From an uncultured bacterium (GTDB lineage Bacteria; Planctomycetota; JAJSAM01; JAJVHW01), in NCBI GenBank assembly GCA_937996235.1, contig CALKVK010000036.1:1-48000 (forward strand): a stretch of 48,000 nt of DNA. The letters are read 5' to 3'. The notes beneath the pieces were generated by a model. That model ran no database searches, was not told where the DNA came from, and was given only the letters and a program-made list of their open reading frames with translations. The stretch's first letter is position 1. The number at the start of each line of letters is the position of its first letter. A program made the position numbers and the translations under genes. Below are positions 9,374 to 18,184 of the stretch, piece by piece.

Positions 9374-10444
9374 ATGCAGCGCTGGCGCAAGGTGGTGTTC
9401 GGATGCGCGACGGCGCTCGCGTTCACGCTGCTCGTCGAGGGCTGCAGCAACGTGCTCGTGTGCTGGTCGGACGTGTCGCACCTCGCGCGTCCGGCCCTCG
9501 CCGAGCGCCTGCACACGCACTACGACGCCGAGCTCGGCTGGACCAACACGGCGGGGCTCCGCGTCGAGGACGCGTACGGCCCCGGGCGCACCGTCACGAT
9601 CAACGCGCAGGGCTTCCGCGGCGCGGCCGACACGCTCGTCGCGCGGCCCGCCGGCCGCACGCGCATCGTGTGCTCCGGCGACTCGTTCACCTTCGGCTAC
9701 GGCGTCGCGGACGCGGACGCCTGGCCGGCCCAGCTCGGCGCGCTCGACGCGCGGCTCGACGTCGTCAACCTCGCCCTCGGCGGGTACGGCATCGACCAGA
9801 TGTACCTGCGCTACCTGCGCGACGGCCTGCCCCTCGAGCAGGACGTGCACGTGGTCGCGGCGATCTCGGACGACTTCGCGCGCATGGCGAGCGACCGCTT
9901 CTCCGGCTACGGCAAGCCGTGGCTCGACGTGGACGGCGGGCGCCTCGTCGCGCGCAACGTGCCCGTGCCCGAGACCGGCTTCGCGACCCCGTGGCTGACG
10001 CAGAACGCGCCGCTCTTCCGCCGCCTCGGCGTGGTCGAGCTGGCGCGCCGCATGACCGGCGCCGAGGAGCCGCAGAAGCGCCGCGAGGTGATGTCTCTCG
10101 AGGACGCCGCGAACCGGGCGCGCGCGGCGCTCGCGGACCTGCGCGCGCGCAGCGCGACGCCGCTCGTCTTCGTGTACCTGCCCGTGCTGCAGGACGTGCT
10201 CCCGAACAGCACCGACTTCCTGCGCGAGCCCTTCCTCGAGGCACTCCGCGCCGACGGCGTGACCGTGATCGACCTCGTCCCCGCCCTCCGCGCGGACCCG
10301 CCCCGCGAGCTCGACGCGTTCTTCCTCGCGCCCGGCGTCGTGGACTTCCCCGGCGCGCAGGGCCACTACACGCCGGCCGGCAACCGCTGGGCCGCCGAGC
10401 ACGTGCTCGCGGGCCTGCGCGGGGCGGGGCTCGCCCCCCGCTGA
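9374..10444 (+). CDS. SGNH/GDSL-family hydrolase, membrane-anchored or secreted
   Basis: The protein has 356 residues from ATG 9374; a longer reading from 9338 would put an Arg-rich leader before the hydrophobic segment and is less likely. A single hydrophobic helix at ~8-23 acts as signal or anchor. The SGNH core is visible: CSGDSFTFGYGV with the nucleophile Ser near 104, NLALGGYGIDQ as the Gly block, and GHYTPAGNRWAAEHV near 331 with the catalytic His. The sequence style (GDSFTFG...NLGxxGYGxDQ) is common in planctomycete SGNH hydrolases. These act as esterases or deacetylases on surface carbohydrate, but no substrate can be read here. It is divergent from addB and 63 nt upstream of a FabH-like gene. 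Confidence 0.85.
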   Translation: MQRWRKVVFGCATALAFTLLVEGCSNVLVCWSDVSHLARPALAERLHTHYDAELGWTNTAGLRVEDAYGPGRTVTINAQGFRGAADTLVARPAGRTRIVCSGDSFTFGYGVADADAWPAQLGALDARLDVVNLALGGYGIDQMYLRYLRDGLPLEQDVHVVAAISDDFARMASDRFSGYGKPWLDVDGGRLVARNVPVPETGFATPWLTQNAPLFRRLGVVELARRMTGAEEPQKRREVMSLEDAANRARAALADLRARSATPLVFVYLPVLQDVLPNSTDFLREPFLEALRADGVTVIDLVPALRADPPRELDAFFLAPGVVDFPGAQGHYTPAGNRWAAEHVLAGLRGAGLAPR

Positions 10445-10507
10445 AGGGCCCCGGAACGGGGAGGGAACGCGAGGCGGCCCGCCCCCCCACCGCGTAGCAT
10501 CGCCCGG

Positions 10508-11641
10508 ATGCCCGAGATCGACCGCACGGTGGCCGTCCTGGGGACCGGCCGCGCACTCCCGGAGCGCCGCGTCACGAACGACGAGCTGCGCTCGCTCATC
10601 AGTGGATACGACGAGACCTCCGGCGACTTCGCCGCCTGGGTGGACCGCGTCACGCACATCCAGGAGCGGCGCTTCAGCGACACGTCCCGCGACGGCGTGC
10701 TCGACCTCTCGCTCGAGTCCGGCCGCAAGGCGATCGCCTGCGCGGGCCTCGAGCCGAAGGACATCGACCACGTCATCCTCTGCTCGTTCACGTACCACGA
10801 CATGTACCCGGGCGTGCACGCGCGGCTCGTGCCCGAGCTCGGGGTCAACGGCGGCGCGTTCATCCTGACCGCGGCCTGCGCCGGGTCGCTCTGGGGCGTG
10901 TCGGTGGCGCGGGCCCTCGTCGCCTCCGGCCAGTGCCGCAACGTGCTCGTGATCGGCGCCGAGTGCATCGCGCGGGTGCTGAACTTCCAGGACCCGCTGA
11001 CGGCGATCCTCTTCGCCGACGCCGCCGGTGCCGTGGTCATCGGCCGCAAGGACGACGGCGCCGACACGGGCTTCGTCGGCCGCTGCGTCCTGAAGAGCGA
11101 CTACTCGAACGACACGATCCGCATGTGGAACGGCAGCACGCCGATGAACGTCGAGCTGTCGTGCCGCCAGACGCGCACCCAGGACCGCCCGTTCATCGAG
11201 ATGTACGGCGGCCCGCGCGTGCTGCGCAACGCCGTCAACCACATGGCCGAGTCGGTGGTCGAGTCGCTCGGCTACACCATGGCCGACCTGAAGGCGGACA
11301 CGCCGGGGCTGCGCGAGCTGCTGTCGAAGATGCGGCTCGTCCCCCACCAGGCGAACGGGCGGATCATCGACGGCCTGCAGGAGAAGCTCGGGCTCGACCG
11401 CGAGCAGGTCTACCGCACGGTCTACCTCTACGGGAACAGCTCGGCCGCGACGAACCTGGTCACGTACGACTACGGCGTCAACGAAGGCAACCTGTGGCGC
11501 GAGCCGCCGCCGGACGGCGTCGACGAGATGGGCCGCATCGTGAAGCTGGACCGCCGGATCGAGAAGGGCGACCTCGTCGTCCTGACGTCGATCGGCGCCG
11601 GCTACCTGTACGGCGCGGTCGCGTTCGTCCAGGCGTTCTGA
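10508..11641 (+). CDS. 3-oxoacyl-ACP synthase III (FabH-like ketosynthase)
   Basis: This thiolase-fold condensing enzyme has 377 residues from ATG 10508. The FabH triad is present: Cys124 in TAACAGSL, His280 in VPHQANGRI and Asn310 in GNSSAAT. FabH joins an acyl-CoA starter to malonyl-ACP at the start of fatty acid or polyketide synthesis. This protein is ~50 residues longer than housekeeping FabH (~320), with insertions around 185-235, and it stands alone with no fabD, fabG or acp gene nearby. It may therefore serve a specialised lipid, polyketide or olefin-type pathway rather than bulk fatty acid synthesis. The SGNH hydrolase 63 nt upstream could be co-transcribed. Confidence 0.88.
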   Translation: MPEIDRTVAVLGTGRALPERRVTNDELRSLISGYDETSGDFAAWVDRVTHIQERRFSDTSRDGVLDLSLESGRKAIACAGLEPKDIDHVILCSFTYHDMYPGVHARLVPELGVNGGAFILTAACAGSLWGVSVARALVASGQCRNVLVIGAECIARVLNFQDPLTAILFADAAGAVVIGRKDDGADTGFVGRCVLKSDYSNDTIRMWNGSTPMNVELSCRQTRTQDRPFIEMYGGPRVLRNAVNHMAESVVESLGYTMADLKADTPGLRELLSKMRLVPHQANGRIIDGLQEKLGLDREQVYRTVYLYGNSSAATNLVTYDYGVNEGNLWREPPPDGVDEMGRIVKLDRRIEKGDLVVLTSIGAGYLYGAVAFVQAF

Positions 11642-11646
11642 CGCCC

Positions 11647-11660
11647 GGGCCGGCCGGCCC
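11647..11660 (+). terminator. Possible terminator hairpin after the FabH-like gene
   Basis: A perfect 14-bp palindrome, GGGCCGGCCGGCCC, begins 6 nt after the stop of the FabH-like gene. It can fold as a 5-bp GC stem with a 4-nt loop. No T-tract follows, which is common in very GC-rich genomes, so this is only a candidate. Confidence 0.35.
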
Positions 11661-11709
11661 CGACACGTCGACTGCCTGCGTCCGCAGGGTCCTCACGAAC
11701 GAGCGGTCG

Positions 11710-11856
11710 ATGCGCGTCCTGGTCCGCTCGCTCGCCGTCGTCGTGCTGCTCGCCGTCACCGCGGACGTCTCGTCGGCCGTCGCGTGCACCTCGCGGAGGC
11801 TGCGCGCGCCCGCGGGCAGCAGGTCCGGCACGTTCGTACTCTTCATCGACCCGTAG
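11710..11856 (+). CDS. Possible small secreted peptide (uncertain)
   Basis: This reading frame of 48 residues from ATG 11710 begins with a convincing signal-peptide profile: Arg residues, then a VVVLLAVTADVSSAVA hydrophobic core and a possible cleavage site after Ala. Only ~25 residues remain after cleavage. There is no clear Shine-Dalgarno sequence and I recognise no family. It could be a real small exported peptide, the remnant of a longer gene, or chance. It lies alone in the 685-nt gap between the FabH-like gene and the octahaem cytochrome gene. Confidence 0.3.
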   Translation: MRVLVRSLAVVVLLAVTADVSSAVACTSRRLRAPAGSRSGTFVLFIDP

Positions 11857-12114
11857 GGCGAACGCAGCGGGCCGGTACGCCGCGTTCGCGCGCGTGACGC
11901 CCCGCACACCACCGCGCGCCTCCACGCGGACGTCTTGCACGCGCGGTTGCGCCGTGCGCGACCCGGGTCACGCAACCAGCCGCGGCGGCGCGCTCGGGAC
12001 ACGGATGCGTCGAGTGACGCGGCGCGCACGCATGAGACGCCGGACACGCGCGTGCGCACCCGATGAATGAATGACGCGACCGCGTACGCGCTCTGCAGTC
12101 ACGCCGAACCCGAA
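11857..12114. other. Intergenic stretch without a recognisable feature
   Basis: I see no credible coding frame, repeat or RNA gene here. The right part contains gatgaatgaatgac near 12062, one of the few AT-richer patches in this part of the window. It may be the beginning of the control region of the downstream cytochrome gene. Confidence 0.4.
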
Positions 12115-12159
12115 GTGTTCATTCCGTGTTGCGAATGAGACACTGTGAGACACATCACG
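12115..12159 (+). promoter_or_regulatory. Candidate CRP/FNR-family operator with adjacent imperfect inverted repeat
   Basis: At 12144-12159 the sequence reads TGTGA-N6-TCACG, one base away from the CRP/FNR-family consensus TGTGA-N6-TCACA. Immediately left, GTGTTCATTC (12115-12124) and GAATGAGACAC (12133-12143) form an inverted repeat with one bulged base around an 8-nt centre. The heptamer GAGACAC also recurs at 10-bp spacing (12137 and 12147). The site lies ~170 bp upstream of the octahaem cytochrome gene, a kind of gene often under anaerobic CRP/FNR-type control. The site is seen; the regulator is inferred. Confidence 0.5.
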
Positions 12160-12326
12160 GTCCCCGCGCGCGTTGAATGCCGCGCGTCCAGCCGTTCTCC
12201 GCCCGGCACCGGACCGTGACGACAATCCGAGCGCGGGCGAATGTCCGCGTCGCACACGGCTCGGCACGTCGCCGCCGTTCGCAGTCGACGCGGGCGATCG
12301 AAGCCCGGTGCTCGAGGAGGTGCACG

Positions 12327-14186
12327 ATGCGGAGATTCGCGGTGCACGCGCTGCTCTTGGCGGCGCTCCCGCTGGCCGCAGCGCAGGCCGCGCTGCAGAC
12401 GCGCTCCATGGACACGCTGCGCGAGGAGGTCGCAGCGCGCGAAGCGGCGCTGACCGGGGAACTGACGCGGTCCGAGAAGCGGCTGAAGAGTGCCTACGCA
12501 CGAGCGCTCGCGCAGTTCCAAAAGGAGAGCGCATCGCGGACACAGGACGTCAAGCGGATGCGGAAGATCCTGTCGGCGCTGTCGCGGCCGGTGGCGGACG
12601 ACCCCGCGCTCGAGGCGCTGGCCACGACCTGCGTCGACGACTTCCTCGCCGAGATCGACGCGTCGCTCGCGTTCGTGCACCGCGCTCAGGAGGCACTGCG
12701 CACGGAGACGCGCACGCGCACGCGGGCCGAGCGCCGCCTGCAGCAGGCGGACGACGCGCTCGGAGACGCGCAGAACGCGCTGACGCTGCGCAAGAAGCTG
12801 CGCGCGTGCACGAAGAGCGAGACGCGCGCGACGGTCGCACGGCGGTGGATGAACCGCGCGCTCGAGGACGAGCCCGAACTCACGCCGCACGAGAACGCCT
12901 TCCTGCTCCGGCACGAGAACGGCTACGCGGGAACCGCCGACTGTCTCGAGTGCCACGCCGACGAGGGCGACGAGATGCTGGCCTCGGCTCACTTCCGCTG
13001 GCAGGGCGTCTCGTCGCAGATCGAAGGGCACGAGACGCACGTCCACGGCAAGGCGGACCTCATCAACAACTTCTGCATCGCGGTGCCGTCGAACGAGGGC
13101 CGCTGCACACAGTGCCACGCCGGCTTCGGCTGGAAGGACGGCACCTTCGACTTCGCGAACGCGACGTCCGTCGACTGCCTCGTCTGCCACGACACGACGG
13201 GCACGTACGCGAAGGACCTCACCACGGCGGGCCGCCCGGTCGCGGGCGTCGATCTGACGGAGGTGGCGCTCCGACTCGGCGCACCGAGCCGCGCGAACTG
13301 CGGTGCCTGTCACTTCTTCGCCGGCGGCGGCGACAACGTGAAGCACGGTGACCTGGCGTCCACGATGGCCACACCCACGCGCGACGGCGACGTCCACATG
13401 GGCACCGACGGCCTGGACTACACGTGCCAGCGTTGCCACGCGACCACGAACCACGCCATCCCCGGCAACGCGCTGCACTCGCAGGGCGAGGGCCGCGTCG
13501 AGTGCACGGACTGCCACCTCGGCGTCATCCACCAGAACGGAACGCTGGAGCAGCACCGCATGCGCGTCGCGTGCCAGACCTGTCACATCCCGACGTTCTC
13601 GCGCTCCATGCCGACCAAGATGGAGTGGTGGTGGGGTGACGCGGGGCAGGACGTGAGCCCCATTCCCACGGACGCGTACGGCAAGGCGCTCTACGACAAG
13701 AAGAAGGGCTCCTTCCGCTTCGAGAAGTCGGTGCGTCCGAAGCTGCGCTGGTTCAACGGCACGTGGCGCCGCTTCGTGATCGGGGAGGACGACCGGTACA
13801 CGAGCCTGCCCGCAGTGCTCGCCGAGCCGGTGGGTTCGAAGAGCGACCCCAACTCGAAGATCTACCCCTTCAAGCTGATGGTCGGGAACCAGCCGGCCGA
13901 CACGGTCGAGCAGCGCATCCTCGTTCCGCACCTGTTCGGCGCGGGACCCGGACCGAACCCCTACTGGTCGAAGTTCGACTGGGCCCTCGCCCTCAGCGAG
14001 GGCGCCGCCTACGCCGGCCAGCCGTACAGCGGCACGTACGGGTTCGTCGAGACGGAGATGTACATGAGCCTCAACCATGAGGTCGCACCGAAGTCGGCAG
14101 CGCGTGCGTGCACCGACTGCCACAACGGCGGGATCGACTTCACGGAACTCGGGTACTCGGCCGATCCGCTCCTCGGGGGCGAGTAG
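12327..14186 (+). CDS. Octahaem c-type cytochrome, tetrathionate reductase (OTR) family, with N-terminal helical extension
   Basis: This exported multihaem redox enzyme has 619 residues from ATG 12327, which sits 6 nt after a strong GAGGAGG. It has a signal peptide (~1-21). Residues ~22-190 are a charged, probably coiled-coil region without haem motifs. Eight CxxCH motifs follow at about 206, 260, 284, 325, 367, 393, 416 and 595. Family marks include HGKADLINNFC before haem 2, whose Lys (~242) is the candidate unusual haem ligand, CQTCHIPTFSRSMPTKMEWWW after haem 7, and the long gap before haem 8. OTR-family enzymes reduce tetrathionate, and in vitro also nitrite and hydroxylamine; the physiological substrate here is unknown. 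No quinol-oxidising partner gene is adjacent. The helical extension is unusual to my knowledge. Confidence 0.88.
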   Translation: MRRFAVHALLLAALPLAAAQAALQTRSMDTLREEVAAREAALTGELTRSEKRLKSAYARALAQFQKESASRTQDVKRMRKILSALSRPVADDPALEALATTCVDDFLAEIDASLAFVHRAQEALRTETRTRTRAERRLQQADDALGDAQNALTLRKKLRACTKSETRATVARRWMNRALEDEPELTPHENAFLLRHENGYAGTADCLECHADEGDEMLASAHFRWQGVSSQIEGHETHVHGKADLINNFCIAVPSNEGRCTQCHAGFGWKDGTFDFANATSVDCLVCHDTTGTYAKDLTTAGRPVAGVDLTEVALRLGAPSRANCGACHFFAGGGDNVKHGDLASTMATPTRDGDVHMGTDGLDYTCQRCHATTNHAIPGNALHSQGEGRVECTDCHLGVIHQNGTLEQHRMRVACQTCHIPTFSRSMPTKMEWWWGDAGQDVSPIPTDAYGKALYDKKKGSFRFEKSVRPKLRWFNGTWRRFVIGEDDRYTSLPAVLAEPVGSKSDPNSKIYPFKLMVGNQPADTVEQRILVPHLFGAGPGPNPYWSKFDWALALSEGAAYAGQPYSGTYGFVETEMYMSLNHEVAPKSAARACTDCHNGGIDFTELGYSADPLLGGE

Positions 14187-14365
14187 CCGCATCTCTCGCG
14201 GCGCGCGCGTCGGCATCGCGGCGGTCCGGGACCGACCACCGGACGGCACGGCCGGCGCGCCGCCGCTCGGCGTCACGACAGCGCGGTGGAGTGTGGCGTG
14301 ACGGTGACGCCGCGCCGCCCCGCCACTGCGCAGCAGCGCGGCACGCTTCCTGCGAAGGTGCCGCC

Positions 14366-16360
14366 ATGGGAGACCACGACGACGATCCGCGGGCCGCCGG
14401 GCGACGCGACGACGCACGTTCCGAACCCCGCACGGCGCCGTTCGCGACGGTGCTCGCCGCGTCGGCCCTCGCGCTGGCTCTCGCGGCGCACGCACGCGCC
14501 GACGAGGTGACGTTCACCCCGCTGCAGACGGGCGCCGAGGGCGACCTCCCCCGCGATCTCGTCGTCGTGGGCGACCTGCTCTTCTTCTCGGCGGAGGACG
14601 GCGCGGGCGGCCGGCGCCTGTTCGTGTCCGACGGCACGTCCGCGGGCACGCGCGGACTCGGACCGTCGGGTGCCCCCGCGTCGCTGGTCCGTCACGCGGG
14701 CGCGCTGTGGTTCTCGCTCGACGACGGCGTCGTCGGTCGTGAGCTCTGGCGCAGCGACGGCACGGAGCAGGGCACGACGCGCGTGCTCGATCTCGATCCC
14801 GGCGCCGCGAGCTCGACGCCACGCAACCTCGTCTCGGTGCGGGGCGTGCTCGCGTTCGACGCGAACGACGCCCTCCGCGGCCGCGAGCTGTGGACGACCG
14901 ACGGCAGCGTGTCGGGCACGCGCTGCGTCACCGATCCGGACGGCGTCCCGGGCAGCAGCGTCGCCGGGGTGCTCGGCGCGTCGCGCGCGGCCGTGTGGTA
15001 CGCCACGCCGTCGGGCCAGGCGGCGTCGCGCATCGGCGCGAGCGATCTGACCCCGGAGGGCACACCCGCCACGGTCGGCGTGCCCGGACGGCTCCCGATC
15101 GTCCTGCGCTCGGTGGTCGCGGACGGCGCGCTCTTCGCCGTGACCTTCGACACCGTGGACGGCCGCACGTCGCCGCTCTACCGCATCGACGCAGACGGCT
15201 CGGAGCCCGGGTATCTGGCGCAGACCGCGATGGACCTCGTCAACGTCGCCGGCCGGCTCTTCGTCGCCCGCCACACCCCGCGCGTCCTCAGCTCGCAGAC
15301 GCCCCTCGGCCCGACCGACGGCGTCGAGCTGTGCACCCTCTCGGCGAGCGGCACGTCGCTCGAGCGCATCCTCGACCGCGGCGACCAGACTCTCATCGCC
15401 AACCCCGGCGCCCTCGGCGCCGTGCGCCGGACGCTCTACTTCGCGCTCACGACCGCCGACGACGGGCGCGAGCCGTGGATCAGCGACGGCACCGCCGAGG
15501 GCACGCGGCCGGTCGCCGACGTGCGAGCGGGCGCGACCGGCAGCTTCCCGACCGGCTTCCGGCCGCTCGGCAGCGGCGCGCGCGCGGTGTTCACGGCCGA
15601 CGACGGCGTGCACGGACGCGAGCCGTGGATCACCGACGGCACGGCGGAGGGGACGCGGCTCCTCGCCGACCTGCGCGTCGGCTCGGACACCTCGGCGCCC
15701 ACGTCGCTCGTGGTCGCGGGGAACGCGCTCTACGTCGTCGCAGACAGCGGCAACGGCGCGCGCGTGCTCGCCGCGCCGCTCCGCGCACTCGACGTGGACC
15801 GCACGCTGCGCGATCTCGACGGCGACGGCTTCCCCGACGAGCTCGAGCGCTTCGCCGGGAGCGACGAGGCCGACATCGCATCGACGCCGGACGACGCGGC
15901 CGCCGCGACCGACGCCGCCGCACTCGAGCTGACGCGCGTGGACGTGCGGCTGCGCTTCGACCGCGCGGCGCGCGATCGCGTGCGCATCGCAGGCAAGCTG
16001 TCGTTCTCTTCCGAGCAGTCGCTCGACGGCGCGCGTGTGCTCGTCGACGTCGGCGGTCTCTTCGCGCGCTTCGACCTCGACGCGCGGGGGCGCGCGACCG
16101 ACGCGGCCGGCAACCGGCTGCGCGTCCGCGCGCCGCGGCACCGCGGCCGGAACGCCGACCCGGGCCGCGTGCGCGTCACGCTGCGCTTCGCCCGCGGCGA
16201 CCACGCCGCCGCGCTCGCCGACGAGGGTCTCGTCCCCGAGCCGGCGGGCGACACGTCGCTCGGCGCGTTCCTGGTGCTGGCGGACCGCACGCACGAGACG
16301 CGCGCACCGCTGCGCTGGCGCGTCCGCGGAGCCGCCGGCTCGGCCCGCCTCGCGCGCTGA
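14366..16360 (+). CDS. Secreted ELWxxDGT-repeat protein with C-terminal beta domain
   Basis: The protein has 664 residues from ATG 14366, preceded by GAAGG 7 nt upstream. A signal peptide (VLAASALALALAAHARA, ending ~46) leads to repeated blade-like units containing GRELWRSDGT, GRELWTTDGS, GREPWISDGT and GREPWITDGT, each followed by GT/GTR. This repeat is usual in secreted hyalin-like or propeller proteins, with one blade per ~50 residues. Then comes LDGDGFPDELERFAGSD, a Ca-binding dockerin/thrombospondin-type-3-like loop that often separates domains. Last is a ~130-residue beta domain (DVRLRFDRAARDRVRIAG...VDVGG) that resembles the C-terminal repeats of the LamG protein at 27012. The role is probably cell-surface or matrix. 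It converges on pgl with 10 nt between stops. Confidence 0.8.
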   Translation: MGDHDDDPRAAGRRDDARSEPRTAPFATVLAASALALALAAHARADEVTFTPLQTGAEGDLPRDLVVVGDLLFFSAEDGAGGRRLFVSDGTSAGTRGLGPSGAPASLVRHAGALWFSLDDGVVGRELWRSDGTEQGTTRVLDLDPGAASSTPRNLVSVRGVLAFDANDALRGRELWTTDGSVSGTRCVTDPDGVPGSSVAGVLGASRAAVWYATPSGQAASRIGASDLTPEGTPATVGVPGRLPIVLRSVVADGALFAVTFDTVDGRTSPLYRIDADGSEPGYLAQTAMDLVNVAGRLFVARHTPRVLSSQTPLGPTDGVELCTLSASGTSLERILDRGDQTLIANPGALGAVRRTLYFALTTADDGREPWISDGTAEGTRPVADVRAGATGSFPTGFRPLGSGARAVFTADDGVHGREPWITDGTAEGTRLLADLRVGSDTSAPTSLVVAGNALYVVADSGNGARVLAAPLRALDVDRTLRDLDGDGFPDELERFAGSDEADIASTPDDAAAATDAAALELTRVDVRLRFDRAARDRVRIAGKLSFSSEQSLDGARVLVDVGGLFARFDLDARGRATDAAGNRLRVRAPRHRGRNADPGRVRVTLRFARGDHAAALADEGLVPEPAGDTSLGAFLVLADRTHETRAPLRWRVRGAAGSARLAR

Positions 16361-16370
16361 TACGCTACGT

Positions 16371-17081
16371 TCACGGGGCCGCGGTGCGGCGGGCGGCGTC
16401 GGTGAAGAAGCGCGACGGACCGATGCGCGCGGCAGGCAGCGTGCACCCGGGCGCGAGCACGGCCGCGAGGATCGGCGCCTTCGCCGCGCCCACGACGAGG
16501 AACCAGCGCGCACGCGCGGCACGCAGCGCGCTCGGCGTGAGCGTGACGCGCCACGTCGCCGTCGCCGCGCTGTACGCCGCCGCCGCGAGCCGCCCGCCGT
16601 CGTCCTCGAGCAGCGGACTGTCGGAGAAGACGCTCGCCGTGTGACCGTCCGAGCCGAGACCGAGGAGAGCGAGGTCCACGTGCGGCGCGTGTTCGCGCAG
16701 CAGGGCGTCGTAGCGACGCGCGGCGGACTGCGGATCGGGATCGGCGCCGTCGGGCGCGAGCAGACAAGGGAGAGCGCGCTCCGGCGCGCGTGCGGCGAGC
16801 GGCGCGAGCAGCGTCTCACGCACCATGCGCGCGTTCGAGCGCGGATCGTCGGCGGGCACGCAGCGCTCGTCGCCGAGCAGCAGCGTCAACGACTCCCACG
16901 GCACGTCGTCGCGTGCCGCAAGGGCCGCGTGGGTCGCGCGGGGCGTCTCGCCGCCCGCGAGCGCGAGCACGAAGCGGCCGCGCGACGCCACGGCGGCGCG
17001 CGCCGTCTCGGCCACCGCGGCGGCGACCTCCGTGGCGAGAGCGACTGCGTCGGAGCAGCGCCGCACCTCGTGCGTGCTCAT
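16371..17081 (-). CDS. pgl: 6-phosphogluconolactonase
   Basis: Pgl hydrolyses 6-phospho-gluconolactone to 6-phosphogluconate, the second step of the oxidative pentose phosphate pathway. The protein has 236 residues, normal for the DevB/Pgl type, from ATG 17081, which overlaps the opcA stop as ATGA. Family motifs are clear: FVLALAGGETPRATHAAL, LLLGDERCVPADDPRSN and LGLGSDGHTASVFS. It is the last gene of the gnd-zwf-opcA-pgl operon. The 10-nt gap to the convergent ELWxxDGT gene leaves little room for a separate terminator. Confidence 0.93.
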   Translation of the reverse strand: MSTHEVRRCSDAVALATEVAAAVAETARAAVASRGRFVLALAGGETPRATHAALAARDDVPWESLTLLLGDERCVPADDPRSNARMVRETLLAPLAARAPERALPCLLAPDGADPDPQSAARRYDALLREHAPHVDLALLGLGSDGHTASVFSDSPLLEDDGGRLAAAAYSAATATWRVTLTPSALRAARARWFLVVGAAKAPILAAVLAPGCTLPAARIGPSRFFTDAARRTAAP

Positions 17082-18184
17082 GCGCGCCCGAGATCCGCGG
17101 CGATGCGCGCCGCGCGGCGGATCGCGTCCGGCGCGATCGGATCCGCCGCCGCCGCGAGCACGGCGGACGCGAGGACGTCGTCGAGCCGCGGCTCGTGGAA
17201 CGCTGCCGCGCGGACGGCCGGGAACGACGCGGGCACACGCACCTCGACGCGCTCGGGCGCGGGGCGACGTTCGAGCACGACGTCCTCGGCGCCCGCGACC
17301 AGCCGCACGTCCACGACGCCCTCTGCGTCCACGTCGCGCCGCGTCACGCGCAGCTCGGCGCCGTCGTCGCCGAAGCGGACCGCGCCCGGACCGGCCGGCA
17401 CGTGCGCGTCCCAGGCGAGCGCCTCCGCCAGCCACCCGCCGAGCAGCGCCGCCGACGCGACGCGCGCGCGTCGCCCGACGCCGATCTCCACCGCCTCGAC
17501 GCGCGCGAGGAACGGCCGCGAGGCGGGCACGTCGAACGCGCGGGCGAGCGCTTGGCGCCACGGGCGCTGGCGCGGCCACGCGAGGTCCGCGAGGCGTCCC
17601 GGGTCGCGGCACGCGAACGCGTGCGAGACGTCGGCGTCCGGCGGGAACGCGGCCGAGTCCACGACGATGCGGTCCGCGATGCCGCAGAACTCCGCCACGT
17701 GACGCGCGTCGGCGGGCGGCGCGCCCACCCACCAGAGCGTCGTCGAGAGCTCGGGCTCGAGCACCGAGCGCACGATCGGCGGCAGACGCGGAACGCCCGC
17801 GCCCGACGCAGCCAGCACGACGAGCTCGCCCGAGACCTGCGCCGGGCCGTGGCGCTCCGGGTCGCGCAGCGACGCGATCCACGCGTGCGGACCGTCGTCC
17901 CTCTCGCCGGGTCGCGCGCGCACCACGACCGCGCGCGCGGGCATGCGGTCGGTCAGCGCGGCGACGACGAAGCGCGCGACGATCTCGTCGTGTGCGTCGC
18001 CCGCGACCGCCACCAGGTTGAAGAGGCATGCGCGGTGCACGGCGGGAGTGCCCGGACGCCCGTCGCGCACGCGGCGCGCGATCTCGCGCCACATCCGGTC
18101 GAGCTCCGCGTCGATCCGCGCGGGATCGACCGCGAGATCCTCGCCGCGCGCGAAGCGCCCGAGGTCGACGGTGAGCTCGCTCAC
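17078..18184 (-). CDS. opcA: Glucose-6-phosphate dehydrogenase assembly protein OpcA
   Basis: OpcA activates or assembles glucose-6-phosphate dehydrogenase, as known from cyanobacteria and actinobacteria. The protein has 368 residues from a GTG that shares GTGA with the zwf stop. Recognisable features are the short N-terminal part with ARIDAELDRMWREIA, the RACLFNLVAVAGD segment, and the middle LPPIVRSVLEPELSTTLWWVGAP block, where family members have a conserved LP...S.L..DLPV.LWW motif. DRIVVDSAAFP and the helical WPRQRPWRQALARAFD stretch follow. The place directly after zwf is the classical one and strengthens the call. Both ends overlap neighbours by 4 nt. Confidence 0.85.
   Translation of the reverse strand: MSELTVDLGRFARGEDLAVDPARIDAELDRMWREIARRVRDGRPGTPAVHRACLFNLVAVAGDAHDEIVARFVVAALTDRMPARAVVVRARPGERDDGPHAWIASLRDPERHGPAQVSGELVVLAASGAGVPRLPPIVRSVLEPELSTTLWWVGAPPADARHVAEFCGIADRIVVDSAAFPPDADVSHAFACRDPGRLADLAWPRQRPWRQALARAFDVPASRPFLARVEAVEIGVGRRARVASAALLGGWLAEALAWDAHVPAGPGAVRFGDDGAELRVTRRDVDAEGVVDVRLVAGAEDVVLERRPAPERVEVRVPASFPAVRAAAFHEPRLDDVLASAVLAAAADPIAPDAIRRAARIAADLGRA

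Noticed and set aside
6200..11347. Upstream extension of the addA frame, which stays open on the minus strand to 11347 (2921 codons in all).
   Set aside because: Only 2582-6199 has helicase-nuclease motifs. The rest is the Arg/Ala-rich shadow of addB and of the plus-strand genes, caused by high GC.
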